Shown: positions 55,087-64,000 of the stretch, one piece after another
How the letters are laid out: each line of letters starts with the position of its first letter
Numbering within the stretch: the first letter of the stretch is position 1
NCBI RefSeq assembly: GCF_023283825.1
Contig: NZ_JAKILD010000025.1
Coordinates: forward strand, 1-64,000
Origin: Shewanella olleyana
GTDB lineage: Bacteria > Pseudomonadota > Gammaproteobacteria > Enterobacterales > Shewanellaceae
Length of the DNA: 64,000 nucleotides
Direction of reading: 5' to 3'
Notes under the pieces: model-generated
The model's input: the letters and a program-made list of their open reading frames with translations, nothing else
Database searches by the model: none
What the model was told of the DNA's origin: nothing
Position numbers and translations under genes: made by a program

Positions 55087-56307
55087 GTGGGAGTTACAAA
55101 AAGAATAGATTCTGTATTAATTGTTGATGATCAACAAATAATAAGAAGCATTTTCATTAAAAGCCTACAGCTTCTCGGAAACTTTGAGATAGCGGAAGCT
55201 TCTGATGGCTTAGAAGCTTTTACTTTGGTGAAAGAAAACCATTTTGACATGGTATTTTGTGATTTAAACATGCCAGTTAAAGATGGTTTATATCTGTTAC
55301 AACGATTAATTGAAGTTCAATATACAAGCCCAATTGTTCTATTCAGTGGAGAAGACGAGACATTACTTAACTCTGCAAAAGTGTTAGCTACCCATTACCA
55401 TCTAAATATCTTAGCAATTGTGCCAAAACCAATAACTTCAACCATGTTGAAAGAGTTTATTGAGCAGGCAAGTAAGTTAAGTACCTTTCCTAAAGCTAAA
55501 GCGGCTGTAAAACTGTCACATGAACAATTAGAGCATCATATAAAACATGGTCATGTAAAAGCTTTCTTCCAACCTCAATACAACCTAAACACAAATCAAG
55601 TATGTGGTTTTGAAGCCTTAGCAAGAATTGTTGATGGTGACAAAATCATATCTCCTTCCGAATTTATCAATGTTGCAGAAGATACCCGTTTAATATTACC
55701 ACTAACAAAAGCGGTAATTACCGATGCTTTTTTTTATTTCTCCAAGCTGAATGAACAATACTCGACACTAAATCTATCGATAAATTTATCTGGAAAAATA
55801 CTCGATGATGAATCGATGCCTCAATGGATTGAAACTGCAGCATCGGCTCATTTAATTGCGAATAGCTCAATTACATGTGAACTAACTGAAACTGCCATAC
55901 CGTCAAATCCATCGGTGATGATTGTCGCTTTATTAAGATTACGCATGATGAAGTTTAAATTATCGATTGATGATTTTGGGACAGGTTTTGCTTCGTTAGA
56001 GCAGCTGCACATGTTGCCATTTAACGAACTGAAAATAGATAGATGTTTTGTATCAGACATCATTCGTAACACTAAATCTCAAGCTCTTTTTAGAAGAAGT
56101 ATCTCTTTAGCAAACGATCTTGAATTACTGGCGGTTGCGGAAGGGGTTGAGGATTATGAAACGAAATGTTTAATTCAAAAACTTGGCTGCTCAATAGCTC
56201 AAGGATTTTATTTTTCAAAGCCAATGTCTGCAAAAGAAATGATAGAAAATATTAATGAAGTAGGCCTGAAATTTGGAAATCAGCAAGAGGAAACTCAAAT
56301 TGAATAA
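55087..56307 (+). CDS. Response regulator with EAL domain (c-di-GMP phosphodiesterase)
   Basis: 406 residues from GTG 55087, which has GGAG 5 bp upstream; GTG 55039 is an alternative. The receiver domain covers about 5-125, with the acidic pair D14/D15 and phospho-acceptor D59 (FCDLNMPVKDG). An EAL domain follows (about 150-400) with catalytic motifs intact: E176 in FEALARI, NLS, ELTETA, DDFGTGFASL, KIDRCF, EGVED, QGFYFSKPM. It is expected to break down c-di-GMP, controlled by phosphorylation. The kinase gene overlaps its end by 8 bp. Confidence 0.92.
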   Translation: MGVTKRIDSVLIVDDQQIIRSIFIKSLQLLGNFEIAEASDGLEAFTLVKENHFDMVFCDLNMPVKDGLYLLQRLIEVQYTSPIVLFSGEDETLLNSAKVLATHYHLNILAIVPKPITSTMLKEFIEQASKLSTFPKAKAAVKLSHEQLEHHIKHGHVKAFFQPQYNLNTNQVCGFEALARIVDGDKIISPSEFINVAEDTRLILPLTKAVITDAFFYFSKLNEQYSTLNLSINLSGKILDDESMPQWIETAASAHLIANSSITCELTETAIPSNPSVMIVALLRLRMMKFKLSIDDFGTGFASLEQLHMLPFNELKIDRCFVSDIIRNTKSQALFRRSISLANDLELLAVAEGVEDYETKCLIQKLGCSIAQGFYFSKPMSAKEMIENINEVGLKFGNQQEETQIE

Positions 56308-59300
56308 AAAAATATTTGTGTTGTTAACTATTGCCGTAAGCCTTTTAATTGGAGCAATTTTTGTATTTTATCTAAATGTTAATCACTTATCTAAAGAACA
56401 GACTGTTTATTTTTATGAGCGAGAATCAAAATTACTGACAACACTGATCGAAAAAACACTTTATGAACACAAGCAAGATGCAAAATTGTTACCTTTATTT
56501 TTAGGTGATGTAAGTGAACAAAACCTAGAAGATATTACTTCAAAAGAAAAATTTAAAATTCAATTGAATTCATTGATTCAAACTAGGAATGCGTACTCAA
56601 AAATCGCGATTCTAAATTTGCAGGGAAAGGTTTTAGTTGAAACAACACGAAACAGTAAATCAGAAATAACGCCGTCATCTAACCTAGACCAAATCACAAT
56701 TGCTAATAGCGACTGGTTTAAAGCAATTAGAAGCGGTCATTATAGTCAAAAACAAACGGTGTCTATTTATGGCCCACAAAATCAATTTATTGATAAGTAT
56801 CCTGGCCGCTATGACATGCTGTTTGGAACCCCTATTTATACTCAGCAAAATCAGATGGTTGGGATATGGGTCAACATAGTCGACTTTATTGTCGTTGAAG
56901 ACGTATTTAAAGAAATCTACCAACAATTAGCGGCAAAAGATTTGCACCACGCTGAACTCTTATTAATCGATCGAGAGGGTTATGTATTAGTTGATTACGA
57001 CCCTATAGGTAAGCAGCAAAGTATTTACCAACGTGATTTTTCAATGTTGAATAAGACTAATTTGCTGAAGCAAGCGTTACCAGGTGTAGATCGTGCTATT
57101 GCCGGTTTTTCAGGTACACAAGAGTCACTCCATGAAAGAAAAGGAATTGACCAAATAACTATTTATAATCATTTTTCAGGTTATAAAGGGCTTCAAAATA
57201 TTGGTTGGTCAACACTTGTAAAACTTGATCAAGCTGATGCTTTTTCTTTTATATTAAAGCTGAATAACAATGTATACATATTAGTAATTTTTATACTGTT
57301 ATTGCTCTTTCTTATGGGGCGTTATTTAGCCAATAACTTAATTAAACCGAGTGATAAGATAGCGTTGGCGATAAATGAATTAACGCAAGAAAAAACCATA
57401 ACCAGTAATTTATTAGGCGTTAGTACAGGTATTAAAGACAATTTATTGCAACTGCAGCACAAATTAATTGAAGGGAAAAAGTTACTAGATAAAAGTATAA
57501 ATCAGCAAGAAATTCTAGATTTACAACGCAGCGCCATTGATTCGACAGCGACAGGAATTATCGTTACGGACATACGCTTACCTGACCAGCCAATCATATT
57601 CATCAACAAAGCATTTAGTAAAATTACCGGCTATAGTGCTGAAGAAGTTCTGGGTACGAATTGTCGATTTTTGCAAGGGCCTGATACAGAAAAGGATCTC
57701 ATTAAAAAGCTGTCTCACGCAGTTAATAAAGGTAAATCATGTGATGTTGTAATTACCAATTATACTAAATCTGGACAAGCCTTTATTAACAGTTTATCCA
57801 TTGGCCCTGTATTTAACAAAAATCGAGAGCTAACTCACTTTATTGGTGTTCAAAACGACATCACAGAGGAAAAAGCAAAAGAAGAAGAAATAATGGCTGA
57901 AATGTCAGCCACTATAGAACAGCGTACTAAACAATCAAAAGATTCAGCAAAACGACTAAGGGCAGTGTTTGATACTGCATTAGATGGCACTATTGTATTG
58001 GATGAAAGTGGCAATATAAAAGATGTAAACCGATCTCTAGAGCTAATATTCGGCAGAAAACGCTCAGAATTAATAGATCAAAATATCAGTATCTTAGTAA
58101 TGAGCCTGCAATATATTCAATCTGAGCAGATACATAACCCTCCTTTTAAAGATTGGCTGAAAGATTATATTGGTAAGCCACAAAAACTATATGGATTACA
58201 CAAAGCTGGACATCAAATACCTGTTGAACTGTCTGTCGGTGAAACAAAGTTGGAGTCGGAAATGATGTATGTCGCGATACTCAGAGACATTTCATTTCAA
58301 GAGTTAACCAAACAGCGTGAACTCGACTTAATGACAAAATTGCACGATCAAGAGCTAATCTATCGAACCGCTTTCAATCAGGCTGCTGTCGGTATTAGCA
58401 GAATTGGTATTGACTCGAACTTTGTCGAAGTGAACTCCAAAATGTGTGAGATTTTAGGTTACGAAGAAAAGACCTTATTGACTAAAAAAATCAAAGATGT
58501 CACTTATGAAGAAGATGTTGCGCAATCATTTGAATATATTAATGATCTATTAGAAGATAAAAAATCATTTTTTAACACAGATAAAAGGTATATCAGAGAA
58601 GATGGAACGGTTTTCTGGGCCAACTTATCCGTCTCGTTAGTAAGAGATATTGACACCAAAGAACCTAAGTTTTTTATTGCTGTGGTTGAAGATATTACTG
58701 ATAGAAAAGAATTTTCTGAAGCATTATTTGAAGCCAAAAATGAAAGGGACAAGTTATTAAGTGGTATTAATTTAGCGTCAGAAGCAGGTGGTATATGCAA
58801 CTGGTCTTATGATTTAGATACAGGTGTATTGAACTGGGATTCAAGAATGCGCGAGTTATACGGGATTGAAGCTGAAAAAAAATTAACATATAAAGATTGG
58901 CGCGATTCAATACATCCTGATGACGTAGAAAAAGCTGAGCAAGACGTCACTGATGCGATTAAAAATATTTGTTCTATAAAAACTGAATTTAGAGTCATTA
59001 ATAGGAAAGATAACAAAGTAAAGTGGATACAGTGCTCAGCGGATTTATCCTTGGATGAAAATAATAATCCCGTCACTATGTATGGAATTAATATGGACCT
59101 CACTTACGAGAAAGAAATTCAACTGGCATTAGAAAGGGAAACCCATGCTGCTAAACAAGCCAGTAAATCTAAATCTCGCTTTTTGGCAACAATGAGTCAT
59201 GAGATCAGAACGCCGATGAATGGTGTCATTGGTATGATTGATTTACTTCGTAATACACCATTAAATTCAGACCAAAAAAGAATGGTGACAACCATTAGGG

Positions 59301-61072
59301 ACTCATCTTTTTCTTTACTAGACATCATTAATGACATTTTAGATTTCTCTAAAATTGAATCGGGACAAATTGAAATTGATTTAACGCCGTGCGATGTATT
59401 GTCTCTAGTTGAAAAGACCATGGATAGTTTATGGATCAGTGCCTCAAATAAAAACGTAGAACTCTATATAGAACCCGATTTACAGATGCCGGAAGAAATA
59501 AGCCTGGATTCAGTAAGAGTCAGACAAATACTTCTAAATATTGTGGGTAATGCGATTAAATTTTCAGGCGGCTCAAACGTTCAAGGAAAGGTCACTGTAA
59601 GAACGCTTTATACTAATAACTCAATTTCTTTGGAAGTTATAGATAACGGTGTAGGCATTTCTGCAGAACAACAACAAAAATTGTTTGTACCTTTCTCCCA
59701 AGCTGACTCATCTACAACGCGCAAGTTTGGAGGCACTGGACTCGGTCTTAGCATTACAAAATCGTTTACAGAGTTAATGAAAGGCAAAATTGAAATTCAA
59801 AGTGAGCTAGGGCAAGGGAGCTCTTTTAAAATTAGTATCCCCGTAAACGAAGCACATTCAAACGTAAATGAGTTCCAAAGTTTTGATTTCTCACAGTATG
59901 AAATATTTATATCATGTTCAAATAGTCATTTGGCAAATACATGCATGTCTATTATTGGTCAGCTTAAGCACCAAGGGTTAAGTCTCATTGATTTAGCGGA
60001 TAGTGAGAAAATATTAGACTCAAGAAAGCCTGCAGTTATCATCACAGATAGTGAACAGTTCAAGTACTCTGATGAATATCAATTAGTAAAATGCTTATTA
60101 CTTAATGCAGATCCAATAGAAAGAAAAGGGCATATAGATCCATATTCCTATGTCGTAGGTACACATCCATTAAAACCTACTGAATTGATTTTAGGGCTTG
60201 CTGTTTTATGTGGCCTTGAGAGCCCACTAATTGATTGGTCTACTCAACCAGAAAAACCAAACACCCAAGTCATACCACAAACTATTGAGGAAGCTGAATT
60301 AAATAATTCATTGGTATTAGTCGCTGAAGACCAACCTACAAATCGATTAGTGCTTGGTAAACAATTAGAAAGCTTAGGCTATGCCTATGAAATGGCCGAA
60401 GATGGAATTTTAGCGCTTGAACTATGGAAGACAGGTCGATTCGGATTAGTTTTAACAGATTGGCATATGCCTAATATGGACGGGTTGGAGCTGACCAGAA
60501 CAATTCGGGAAATTGAAAAAAATCAAAACTTATCAGCCACTACTGTTATAGCCGTAACTGCGAATGCGATGGTGGGAGAGTCAGATAACTGCTTTGAGGC
60601 AGGTATGGATGACTATATTGCAAAGCCAATAGAAATAAATGTTTTGAAAGAGACCATTGAAAAATATATAAAAATTAATGATGTTCATTCATCAGATATG
60701 CTTTTAAGTAATGACCAACAACAGTCAGAGGAACTTAAATCTGCAATTGATTTTGAAAAATTAAAGGCCGTCATTGGAACGGATGACAAAGAAATAACAG
60801 ATGAAATACTTGCCATGTTTTGGGCTAGTGTGCAGGAAGATTTTCAAATGATTCAAGTAGCTTTAAAGGAAAAAGAACATGAAATTATTAGAAGTAAAAG
60901 TCATGCAGCCAAAGGCGCATCAGTTTCAAGTGGTGCAATAGAATTGAGTGAACAATTTAAATGGATTGAGAAAAATAATAATGATTTTGACGGCATTAAA
61001 GCCAGAGTAAAAATAATTAACCAACAATTGTTGCTAATTAAGCAAGTATTAGAATTACGTCAAGTCATCTAA
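56300..61072 (+). CDS. LOV-domain hybrid sensor histidine kinase
   Basis: 1590 residues from TTG 56300, with AAGAGG 9 bp upstream; TTG 56273 is less likely. Domain order: TM helix 4-26; a periplasmic sensor about 40-320; TM 324-341; a LOV domain about 411-523 with the flavin Cys at 455 (NCRFLQGP) and the Asn/Asn/Gln ligands in TNYTKSG, FINSL and FIGVQND; PAS domains about 551-666, 681-803 and 821-936. HisKA follows (H967 in MSHEIRTP), then HATPase (IVGNAIKF, DNGVG, GGTGLGL), a degenerate receiver-like segment about 1195-1310, a true receiver (D1387 in LTDWHMP) and a C-terminal HPt (H1535 in SKSHAAKGAS). Blue light and a periplasmic signal could both feed the phosphorelay. Confidence 0.93.
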   Translation: MNKKIFVLLTIAVSLLIGAIFVFYLNVNHLSKEQTVYFYERESKLLTTLIEKTLYEHKQDAKLLPLFLGDVSEQNLEDITSKEKFKIQLNSLIQTRNAYSKIAILNLQGKVLVETTRNSKSEITPSSNLDQITIANSDWFKAIRSGHYSQKQTVSIYGPQNQFIDKYPGRYDMLFGTPIYTQQNQMVGIWVNIVDFIVVEDVFKEIYQQLAAKDLHHAELLLIDREGYVLVDYDPIGKQQSIYQRDFSMLNKTNLLKQALPGVDRAIAGFSGTQESLHERKGIDQITIYNHFSGYKGLQNIGWSTLVKLDQADAFSFILKLNNNVYILVIFILLLLFLMGRYLANNLIKPSDKIALAINELTQEKTITSNLLGVSTGIKDNLLQLQHKLIEGKKLLDKSINQQEILDLQRSAIDSTATGIIVTDIRLPDQPIIFINKAFSKITGYSAEEVLGTNCRFLQGPDTEKDLIKKLSHAVNKGKSCDVVITNYTKSGQAFINSLSIGPVFNKNRELTHFIGVQNDITEEKAKEEEIMAEMSATIEQRTKQSKDSAKRLRAVFDTALDGTIVLDESGNIKDVNRSLELIFGRKRSELIDQNISILVMSLQYIQSEQIHNPPFKDWLKDYIGKPQKLYGLHKAGHQIPVELSVGETKLESEMMYVAILRDISFQELTKQRELDLMTKLHDQELIYRTAFNQAAVGISRIGIDSNFVEVNSKMCEILGYEEKTLLTKKIKDVTYEEDVAQSFEYINDLLEDKKSFFNTDKRYIREDGTVFWANLSVSLVRDIDTKEPKFFIAVVEDITDRKEFSEALFEAKNERDKLLSGINLASEAGGICNWSYDLDTGVLNWDSRMRELYGIEAEKKLTYKDWRDSIHPDDVEKAEQDVTDAIKNICSIKTEFRVINRKDNKVKWIQCSADLSLDENNNPVTMYGINMDLTYEKEIQLALERETHAAKQASKSKSRFLATMSHEIRTPMNGVIGMIDLLRNTPLNSDQKRMVTTIRDSSFSLLDIINDILDFSKIESGQIEIDLTPCDVLSLVEKTMDSLWISASNKNVELYIEPDLQMPEEISLDSVRVRQILLNIVGNAIKFSGGSNVQGKVTVRTLYTNNSISLEVIDNGVGISAEQQQKLFVPFSQADSSTTRKFGGTGLGLSITKSFTELMKGKIEIQSELGQGSSFKISIPVNEAHSNVNEFQSFDFSQYEIFISCSNSHLANTCMSIIGQLKHQGLSLIDLADSEKILDSRKPAVIITDSEQFKYSDEYQLVKCLLLNADPIERKGHIDPYSYVVGTHPLKPTELILGLAVLCGLESPLIDWSTQPEKPNTQVIPQTIEEAELNNSLVLVAEDQPTNRLVLGKQLESLGYAYEMAEDGILALELWKTGRFGLVLTDWHMPNMDGLELTRTIREIEKNQNLSATTVIAVTANAMVGESDNCFEAGMDDYIAKPIEINVLKETIEKYIKINDVHSSDMLLSNDQQQSEELKSAIDFEKLKAVIGTDDKEITDEILAMFWASVQEDFQMIQVALKEKEHEIIRSKSHAAKGASVSSGAIELSEQFKWIEKNNNDFDGIKARVKIINQQLLLIKQVLELRQVI

Positions 61073-61099
61073 ATGGATAATAAGTAATAGGGTAGCTTT

Positions 61100-62179
61100 A
61101 TGAAAAAATTGATTAATGTTGTCGTGTTCTATCAATCCATTGAAATTATGAAGGTGATTGAAGAGATAATCAGGAACAAGTATCAAAGAATTTTATATTG
61201 CGATATAAATATTAACCAAGATGAGTTTATTGCTTTTACTCACGATAAAACTCAACCAATATTATTTATTTATGCTTTCGAAAAACCAGATGAAGCGATT
61301 GAATTTAATGACATTATTACTAATCTAAACAAAGAAAAAAAAGCCTTCGGTGAGGAGTATTTATCTTTACTCATTTGTTGTCGAGAGTACAGAGAAGCAG
61401 CTTATTTTGAATGCTCAAAAGGGCGTTTTTATAGCTATGAAACATTTAGGCCTGTATATGATATGAATCGTATAAGGTTATCCATTACTCAGATGTGCGA
61501 TTTATTAACTAGCCAAGATCAAGTGCATTTATACGAAGAGAACAAGAAAGCCATTATAAATAAACTGCAGCAGGTGTCTGTACAGCTTCATGAAGTCGAC
61601 GTTTCAATTAGTGACGAAAAGGCTATTCAACATGGTTTATTAAATGAATTGATAATTGAAGTCGATAAATTATGTAATGGGGAAGTAGAGGCCGGTGCTA
61701 ACAATAACCAAATGGGTAAGATCAAGCCTAAAGTTGAAAATTTTAAAGCCCATAATCAAAAATATTTTAACGATATAAGTACCAAGGTAAGGGCAGCAAA
61801 GCCAAGCTTTAAGAAAAAGTCGCCATTGGTACTCGTTGTTGACGATCAAAATGTCATGCTGAAAATCATTACAACTATTTTAAAACCCAAAGGCTTTGAT
61901 GTTGAAGTGGCAACAAATGGTGCTGAAGCTCTAAATAAACTTAAACATTGCCAGCCTGAACTCGTGTTACTGGATATAGATATGCCTGTGATGGATGGGA
62001 TTCAAACTCTTAGAACGATTAAGACCATGAACGATATGGTCAATGTTCCTGTCATTATGCTAACTAGCAATACTGATAAAGAAAGTTTTATAGAGTGCCG
62101 AGAAATAGGCGCTATTGATTATATTGTTAAACCAACTAATGCTGAAACGTTACTGAAAAAAATCTTTGCTGTTATCTAA
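61100..62179 (+). CDS. Response regulator with unrecognised N-terminal domain
   Basis: 359 residues, 27 bp after the kinase, likely the same transcript. The C-terminal 120 residues are a normal receiver (VLVVDDQ near 245, phospho-acceptor D292 in LLDIDMPVMDG, Thr in MLTSN, Lys in VKPTNAE). The N-terminal 130 residues could be a degraded receiver or a new binding domain (INVVVFYQSIEIMKVIEEII). A helical linker joins the two. No DNA-binding or enzymatic output domain is present, so it may act by protein contact. Confidence 0.88.
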   Translation: MKKLINVVVFYQSIEIMKVIEEIIRNKYQRILYCDININQDEFIAFTHDKTQPILFIYAFEKPDEAIEFNDIITNLNKEKKAFGEEYLSLLICCREYREAAYFECSKGRFYSYETFRPVYDMNRIRLSITQMCDLLTSQDQVHLYEENKKAIINKLQQVSVQLHEVDVSISDEKAIQHGLLNELIIEVDKLCNGEVEAGANNNQMGKIKPKVENFKAHNQKYFNDISTKVRAAKPSFKKKSPLVLVVDDQNVMLKIITTILKPKGFDVEVATNGAEALNKLKHCQPELVLLDIDMPVMDGIQTLRTIKTMNDMVNVPVIMLTSNTDKESFIECREIGAIDYIVKPTNAETLLKKIFAVI

Positions 62180-62192
62180 AATTATAGCCTTT

Positions 62193-62228
62193 AATGCCGA
62201 TAAATAACGTTATCGGCGTTGTTGTATT
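62193..62228 (+). terminator. Terminator after the signalling operon
   Basis: AATGCCGATA (62193-62202) pairs with TATCGGCGTT (62211-62220) with one G-T pair, followed by GTTGTATT. Confidence 0.65.
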
Positions 62229-62266
62229 CTGCTATCATTAATCAATAATTTCAGATAGATAATGAT

Positions 62267-63553
62267 ATGACTTACCAACATCCACCAGTTTTTCCACTCT
62301 TTGATTCTGCAGACTTTATTTTGTCTGGTAACAGTATTGTAAATCAGCATATCACCTCAATTTCGATGCAAAAAGTAACCGATGCTGGTTTGATTATTGA
62401 GCATAGTTCTGACTGGTTATTTGAACAAAGACACTCAGAAAACAACTATAAAGCGTACCGCAGTGAACTAACAACGTTCTTACACTGGTGCTTTGATGTT
62501 GCTTGTTTATCACCAATAGAAGTCACCAGGAAAGATATAGCAAGGTATATTAATTACTGTGAAAACCCTCCAAAACAGCTTGTTGGTTATTTTAATGTCG
62601 CTCAATTTAAACTTGATAAACCTAGCGGAGAACGTTTTCCAAACCCTAATTGGCGGCCGTTTGTAGGTAAAAAAAAGCTTGGGAAAGCAATACCATATAG
62701 CTTAAGTGAAAATGCTTTAAAAACGAAAATAGCCATAATTTCTTCATTCTATGGCTACCTTAACAGTGAAGAATATACTGAAAGAAACCCAGCACAGCTT
62801 TGGTTAAAGTACAGTCGGTTTGCGATTAACCGTAAATATTCAAAGAATGAAGATGATAATAATCATTCATTTACAAAATTGCAGTGGTCTTATGTTGTTA
62901 GTACCGTCACTGATTTAGCGATAAAAGAACCACACAAGCACCAACGTAGTTTATTCCTTATAAATATTCTCTATAGTTGTTATTTAAGAATTTCAGAAAT
63001 TAGTGGCCGAGCTGGTTACTCACCAATGATGAACCAATTTAGGAAAGATCCACATAGTGGTATTTGGTATTTTTATGTTCCGTTTTCCAAAAGTGGCAAA
63101 GCTCGCAGCATAGCAATATCGTCAGCACTTTTAGATGGTTTAAAAAAATATCGACGTTACCTTGGTTTGTCAGAGTTACCGAGCCTTAATGAAGAGTATC
63201 CTATTTTTATCAGACATAAACCTGCAGCACATGGTCGCGACTCTGGTGTATTGAATGCAAACCTTGGCATTAGACAAATCAGAGATGAAATCGAAACCAT
63301 CATTAACCTTGCTGCAGATAACGCATTAGAAGATGGCTTTGTGCAAGAAAGTGAATTAATGAGAAAGTTAACAGCTCATAATATTCGTCATACTGGAATA
63401 ACACATGACATCAATATAAACCAAAGACCGTTATCTCACGTGCAAGCAGATGCTGGACATGAAAGTATTGATACGACATCTCAGTATTTACATACAACTC
63501 AAACTGAGCGACATCAAAGTGCTGCGAATAAACCTTTAGATCATTTAGCGTAA
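62267..63553 (+). CDS. Tyrosine-type site-specific recombinase
   Basis: 428 residues. A core-binding SAM-like domain is about 40-170. The catalytic domain follows with all conserved residues visible: R241 (LRISEISG), K275 (FSKSGK), H371-x-x-R374 (AHNIRHTG), H398 (AGHES) and Tyr407 (SQYLH). It cuts and joins DNA through a 3'-phosphotyrosine. No phage or integron genes are adjacent in the window. A large inverted repeat lies 14 bp after its stop, which may be its target or a terminator. Confidence 0.92.
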   Translation: MTYQHPPVFPLFDSADFILSGNSIVNQHITSISMQKVTDAGLIIEHSSDWLFEQRHSENNYKAYRSELTTFLHWCFDVACLSPIEVTRKDIARYINYCENPPKQLVGYFNVAQFKLDKPSGERFPNPNWRPFVGKKKLGKAIPYSLSENALKTKIAIISSFYGYLNSEEYTERNPAQLWLKYSRFAINRKYSKNEDDNNHSFTKLQWSYVVSTVTDLAIKEPHKHQRSLFLINILYSCYLRISEISGRAGYSPMMNQFRKDPHSGIWYFYVPFSKSGKARSIAISSALLDGLKKYRRYLGLSELPSLNEEYPIFIRHKPAAHGRDSGVLNANLGIRQIRDEIETIINLAADNALEDGFVQESELMRKLTAHNIRHTGITHDININQRPLSHVQADAGHESIDTTSQYLHTTQTERHQSAANKPLDHLA

Positions 63554-63567
63554 ATACTAGGCGCACG

Positions 63568-63617
63568 TACGTGAAATCTGAGCATTAGGTTAAAGGTATT
63601 AGCTTCAGATTTTACGT
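63568..63617. repeat. Long inverted repeat after the recombinase gene
   Basis: TACGTGAAATCTGA (63568-63581) pairs with TCAGATTTTACGTA (63605-63618) with one mismatch, across about 23 bp. It has no terminal T run. It could be a recombination site or a hairpin terminator. Confidence 0.55.
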
Positions 63618-63618
63618 A

Positions 63619-64000
63619 GAGACGTCTAAATTATATGCATATAAATGTGTTTTAACATTAAAGCCAATGATTAAGTATATATCAACAAAGCTGCGCACAA
63701 TGTATATTATGTTAAATAGAGTGTTTTGCTAAGTATGCTTATACGATTTTTTTTTGACCTTTTGGCTATATCCCTATAAATCGAGATTTCCGGTCTAAGC
63801 GAGAATTTAGAGAATTTGCCAAATGTTTTACGTGCCCTTATATCGTCTGTTGTCTAAAACGAGAAATTTCATTTACCAATAATTTAATTACTGATTTCCC
63901 TATCTATGTACATAACTATCTTTAGGCTTGGGGAATTTTCTATTACTAGGTTCATTACCTGGCTTTCTCGAATCCTATTTTTCATATGTATATCGTTGAT
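63619..64000. other. Right-edge AT-rich region, nothing recognised
   Basis: About 380 bases without an open frame of coding appearance. Stretches TCGAGATTTC and ACGAGAAATTTC are similar but too short to call a repeat. The next gene starts beyond the window. Confidence 0.4.

Noticed and set aside
63619..64000. Right-edge region as an integron array or transposon end
   Set aside because: No attC-like sites, transposase or repeated ends could be shown.

Overview
The window looks like a chromosomal segment of a marine gammaproteobacterium of the Shewanella type. It is AT-rich. It carries the gyrA, serC, aspC, aroA, cmk, rpsA, ihfB, lapA, lapB, pyrF order, with ubiG and a HAD phosphatase beside gyrA, and class Ia nrdA, nrdB and yfaE. 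It also has ecotin, umuDC under a perfect LexA box, and c-di-GMP signalling genes. No rRNA, tRNA or CRISPR array was found.

Layout. 0-6.4 kb: a GNAT acetyltransferase, an SDR, an AbgT-type transporter, a decayed YciI-like pseudogene, a MATE exporter and a LysR regulator. 6.4-11 kb: the minus-strand nrdA-nrdB-yfaE unit, with two candidate NrdR boxes 31 bp apart, a DnaA-like box, a terminator-like hairpin between nrdA and nrdB, and a 266-bp MITE-like inverted-repeat element behind the promoter. 11-28 kb: the housekeeping block (mupP-like phosphatase, ubiG, gyrA, serine hydrolase, serC, aspartate aminotransferase, aroA, cmk, rpsA, ihfB, lapAB, pyrF, a DECR2-like SDR, a DUF2058 protein). 28-40.6 kb: a zincin-like protein, a degenerate 14-15 bp tandem repeat, acyl-CoA dehydrogenase, dacB, pssA, a TapT/DTW protein, a RecQ-like helicase between two small unknown genes, ecotin and a GGDEF protein. 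40.6-53 kb: patZ with a LysR gene, a membrane protein plus HlyD pair, a DAACS symporter, a YgjV-like protein, umuDC, a scar of truncated genes near 51.7 kb, and rsuA. 53-64 kb: an accessory-looking stretch that ends with a signalling operon and a tyrosine recombinase.

The most interesting region is 55,087-62,179. It encodes a REC-EAL c-di-GMP phosphodiesterase, a 1590-residue hybrid histidine kinase with a complete LOV blue-light domain (the motif NCRFLQGP is present) plus PAS, HisKA, ATPase, REC and HPt domains, and a second response regulator with an unrecognised N-terminal domain. The first two genes overlap by 8 bp and the third follows after 27 bp. Together they suggest a light-gated phosphorelay that controls c-di-GMP breakdown.
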